NCBI GenBank assembly: GCA_905233325.1 | Contig: CAJODU010000109.1 | Span: 16,459-22,650, forward strand | Length of the DNA: 6,192 nt | Source of the DNA: an uncultured Selenomonadaceae bacterium | GTDB taxonomy: Bacteria > Bacillota > Negativicutes > Selenomonadales > Selenomonadaceae | Direction of reading: 5' to 3' | Shown: positions 5,429-6,192 of the stretch, one piece after another | Layout: every line of letters begins with the position of its first letter | Numbering within the stretch: position 1 is the first letter of the stretch | Program-made: the position numbers and the translations under genes | Notes under the pieces: generated by a model | Seen by the model: the letters and a program-made list of their open reading frames with translations, nothing else | Databases searched by the model: none | Told to the model about the DNA's origin: nothing

Positions 5429-5775
5429 TTAAAGTTCGATGATTGTGCCGGTCTCGTCGATTGGATCCAAGAGCAGGAACAGTGCGCTGAGGTCGACGTG
5501 GAAGATGATTTTCTGCTCCTCGTCGTCGGCAGACGCGCCGTTGAGCTTGTTGGTGTAGACGAGGGCGGCGGCGTGGCAGTAGTCGTTGATCTGATCGCCG
5601 AAGGGATTCTGCTTCTTGCTGCAGACGGCCTCTTGGAAGGTGAAGACCGTCCCGACGGGGAAGTAGCCCTCAACGTAGACCTTCTGAGGCAGGTAGAAGT
5701 TCTCTTCAACGAAACGAACGGAATAGGGACCTTAGCCCTGAGTCTGAGGCCCTCGAATTCAAAACCTTTAACCAT
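5429..5775 (-). pseudogene. Unknown gene between the STAS genes, broken by one missing base (about 115 residues when repaired)
   Basis: ATG 5775 follows AGGGGGTG with a 5-nt spacer and begins MVKGFEFEGLRLRA. That frame then turns into low-quality Ser/Arg/Thr-rich sequence. The correct sequence continues in another frame as GPYSVRFVEENFYLPQK, VYVEGYFPVGTVFTFQEA and so on to ...IDETGTIIEL and TAA at 5429-5431. Adding one G (minus strand, in AAGGTCCC at about 5727-5735) joins the two into one protein with normal codon use. It is acidic, with many beta-type stretches (KIIFHVDLSALFLLLD), two Cys, no signal peptide and no membrane span. I do not recognise it. Its place between two STAS genes, 11 nt after one and 12 nt before the other, suggests a part in the same signalling unit. 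Either a genuine null mutation or a sequencing error. Confidence 0.75.
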
Positions 5776-5786
5776 ATCAACACCCC

Positions 5787-6119
5787 CTAGAATTCAATTG
5801 AGAGTTTTTTAGTCGGACTGTCGACGATGTGGAGGAAGTCACTGAAGCCTGTCATATCGAGGACTTCGCGGACTTCTGTCCTGACATTGCGGATTGACAT
5901 CACAGCCCCTGACTTGTCGAGCAGCTTTTGATACTTGAGCAGGATCCGCAGACCCGCTGAGGCGATGTAGATGAGATCCTTGAGGTCGAGGGTGAGTAGT
6001 TGGACGCCGTCGAGCGAGGACTTGAGCACTGAGTCGAGCTGTATTGCGGTGACGGCGTCGAGCCGCCCGACGAGTGCTACTGATAGTGTTGTACCTGTTG
6101 ATTGTTTGATGATATCCAA
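5787..6119 (-). CDS. Second STAS-domain anti-sigma factor antagonist, TTG start
   Basis: 110 residues from TTG 6119, chosen because AGGAG (6128-6132) lies 8 nt upstream. With that start, the sequence aligns residue for residue with the other STAS protein (MDIIK vs MEINK, VGRLDAVTAIQLD, YIASAGLRILL with S54). An upstream ATG at 6143 would overlap the preceding gene and has no good ribosome-binding site. The conserved C-terminal EVLDMTGFSDFLHI is shared with its paralogue. This copy has about ten extra residues (DSPTKKLSIEF). Paralogous STAS proteins in one operon can feed different signals to one kinase. The frame remains open upstream to the window edge, so an N-terminal extension cannot be fully excluded. 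Confidence 0.83.
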   Translation of the reverse strand: MDIIKQSTGTTLSVALVGRLDAVTAIQLDSVLKSSLDGVQLLTLDLKDLIYIASAGLRILLKYQKLLDKSGAVMSIRNVRTEVREVLDMTGFSDFLHIVDSPTKKLSIEF

Positions 6120-6127
6120 TGAGATCA

Positions 6128-6132
6128 CTCCT
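6128..6132 (-). promoter_or_regulatory. Shine-Dalgarno deciding the TTG start of the second STAS gene
   Basis: AGGAG on the minus strand, 8 nt before TTG 6119. The same GGAGTGAT string and the same spacing precede the ATG of the first STAS gene, supporting paralogous start regions. Confidence 0.65.
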
Positions 6133-6135
6133 ATA

Positions 6136-6192
6136 CTAAGCATTGTTGGTGTTGGTGAGGGTGGAACTTTTGACGATGTTGCCGTTGTTGAG
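6136..6192 (-). CDS. 3' end of an unknown upstream gene (partial)
   Basis: 18 codons run open from the window edge to TAG at 6138-6136, ending VKSSTLTNTNNA. The stop is 16 nt before the TTG of the STAS gene, matching the spacing within this operon. Too short to identify; the frame call rests on position only, and another frame is also open here. Confidence 0.4.
   Translation of the reverse strand, partial: LNNGNIVKSSTLTNTNNA

Noticed and set aside
5726..5737. Programmed ribosomal frameshift as the explanation of the split gene
   Set aside because: No X-XXY-YYZ slippery heptamer and no obvious downstream stem; a simple missing base is the better explanation.
5498..5812. Plus-strand ORF opposite the broken gene between the STAS genes
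   Set aside because: The minus-strand joined frame gives a far more protein-like sequence and fits operon spacing; this ORF is its shadow.

Overview
The window reads as a gut or rumen-type bacterium, most likely a diderm Bacillota of the Negativicutes (Selenomonadales-like). This is inferred from a type I-secreted RTX metallopeptidase, an SpoIIAA/RsbW-like partner-switching module, a TatD-associated-type radical SAM protein and an Rpn/PD-(D/E)XK 'transposase' nuclease, all in DNA rich in GCC/GGC/CTC codons. No rRNA or other taxonomic marker is present, so the assignment is tentative.

Plus strand, 1-3023: a 78-residue ORF of unknown function (38-274) overlaps the ribosome-binding site of a large RTX protein (278-2869). 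That protein has an N-terminal domain, a gluzincin-type zinc peptidase centre (HELTH, then DEGIAE) and three Ca-binding nonapeptide-repeat blocks. Its coding potential appears to continue in another frame to 3023, so the C-terminal tail, where a type I secretion signal would lie, looks frameshifted off.

Minus strand, read from 6192 down to 3043: a tightly packed run that looks like one operon. It holds the 3' end of an unknown gene; a STAS anti-sigma antagonist with a TTG start; an unknown gene broken by one missing base; a second STAS protein; an RsbW-like ATPase; a GTG-started radical SAM protein overlapping it by 4 nt; an Rpn-family nuclease; and a short near-duplicate of that nuclease's C-terminal tail. 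Gaps run from -4 to +28 nt.

The most interesting part is 2846-4051. The Rpn gene has a strong internal Shine-Dalgarno and ATG that would yield its 54-residue C-terminal segment alone. That same segment, with the same Shine-Dalgarno, is duplicated just downstream as a separate small ORF. In E. coli, such intragenic C-terminal Rpn products are known to act as antitoxins to the full-length antiphage nuclease. This locus could therefore be an Rpn toxin with both an intragenic antitoxin and a duplicated stand-alone one. A 20-bp direct repeat (one mismatch) brackets the region, with one copy at the RTX frameshift and the other at the radical SAM stop codon, suggesting a rearrangement or insertion. 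Two single-base frameshifts in one window also raise the possibility of sequencing indel errors.
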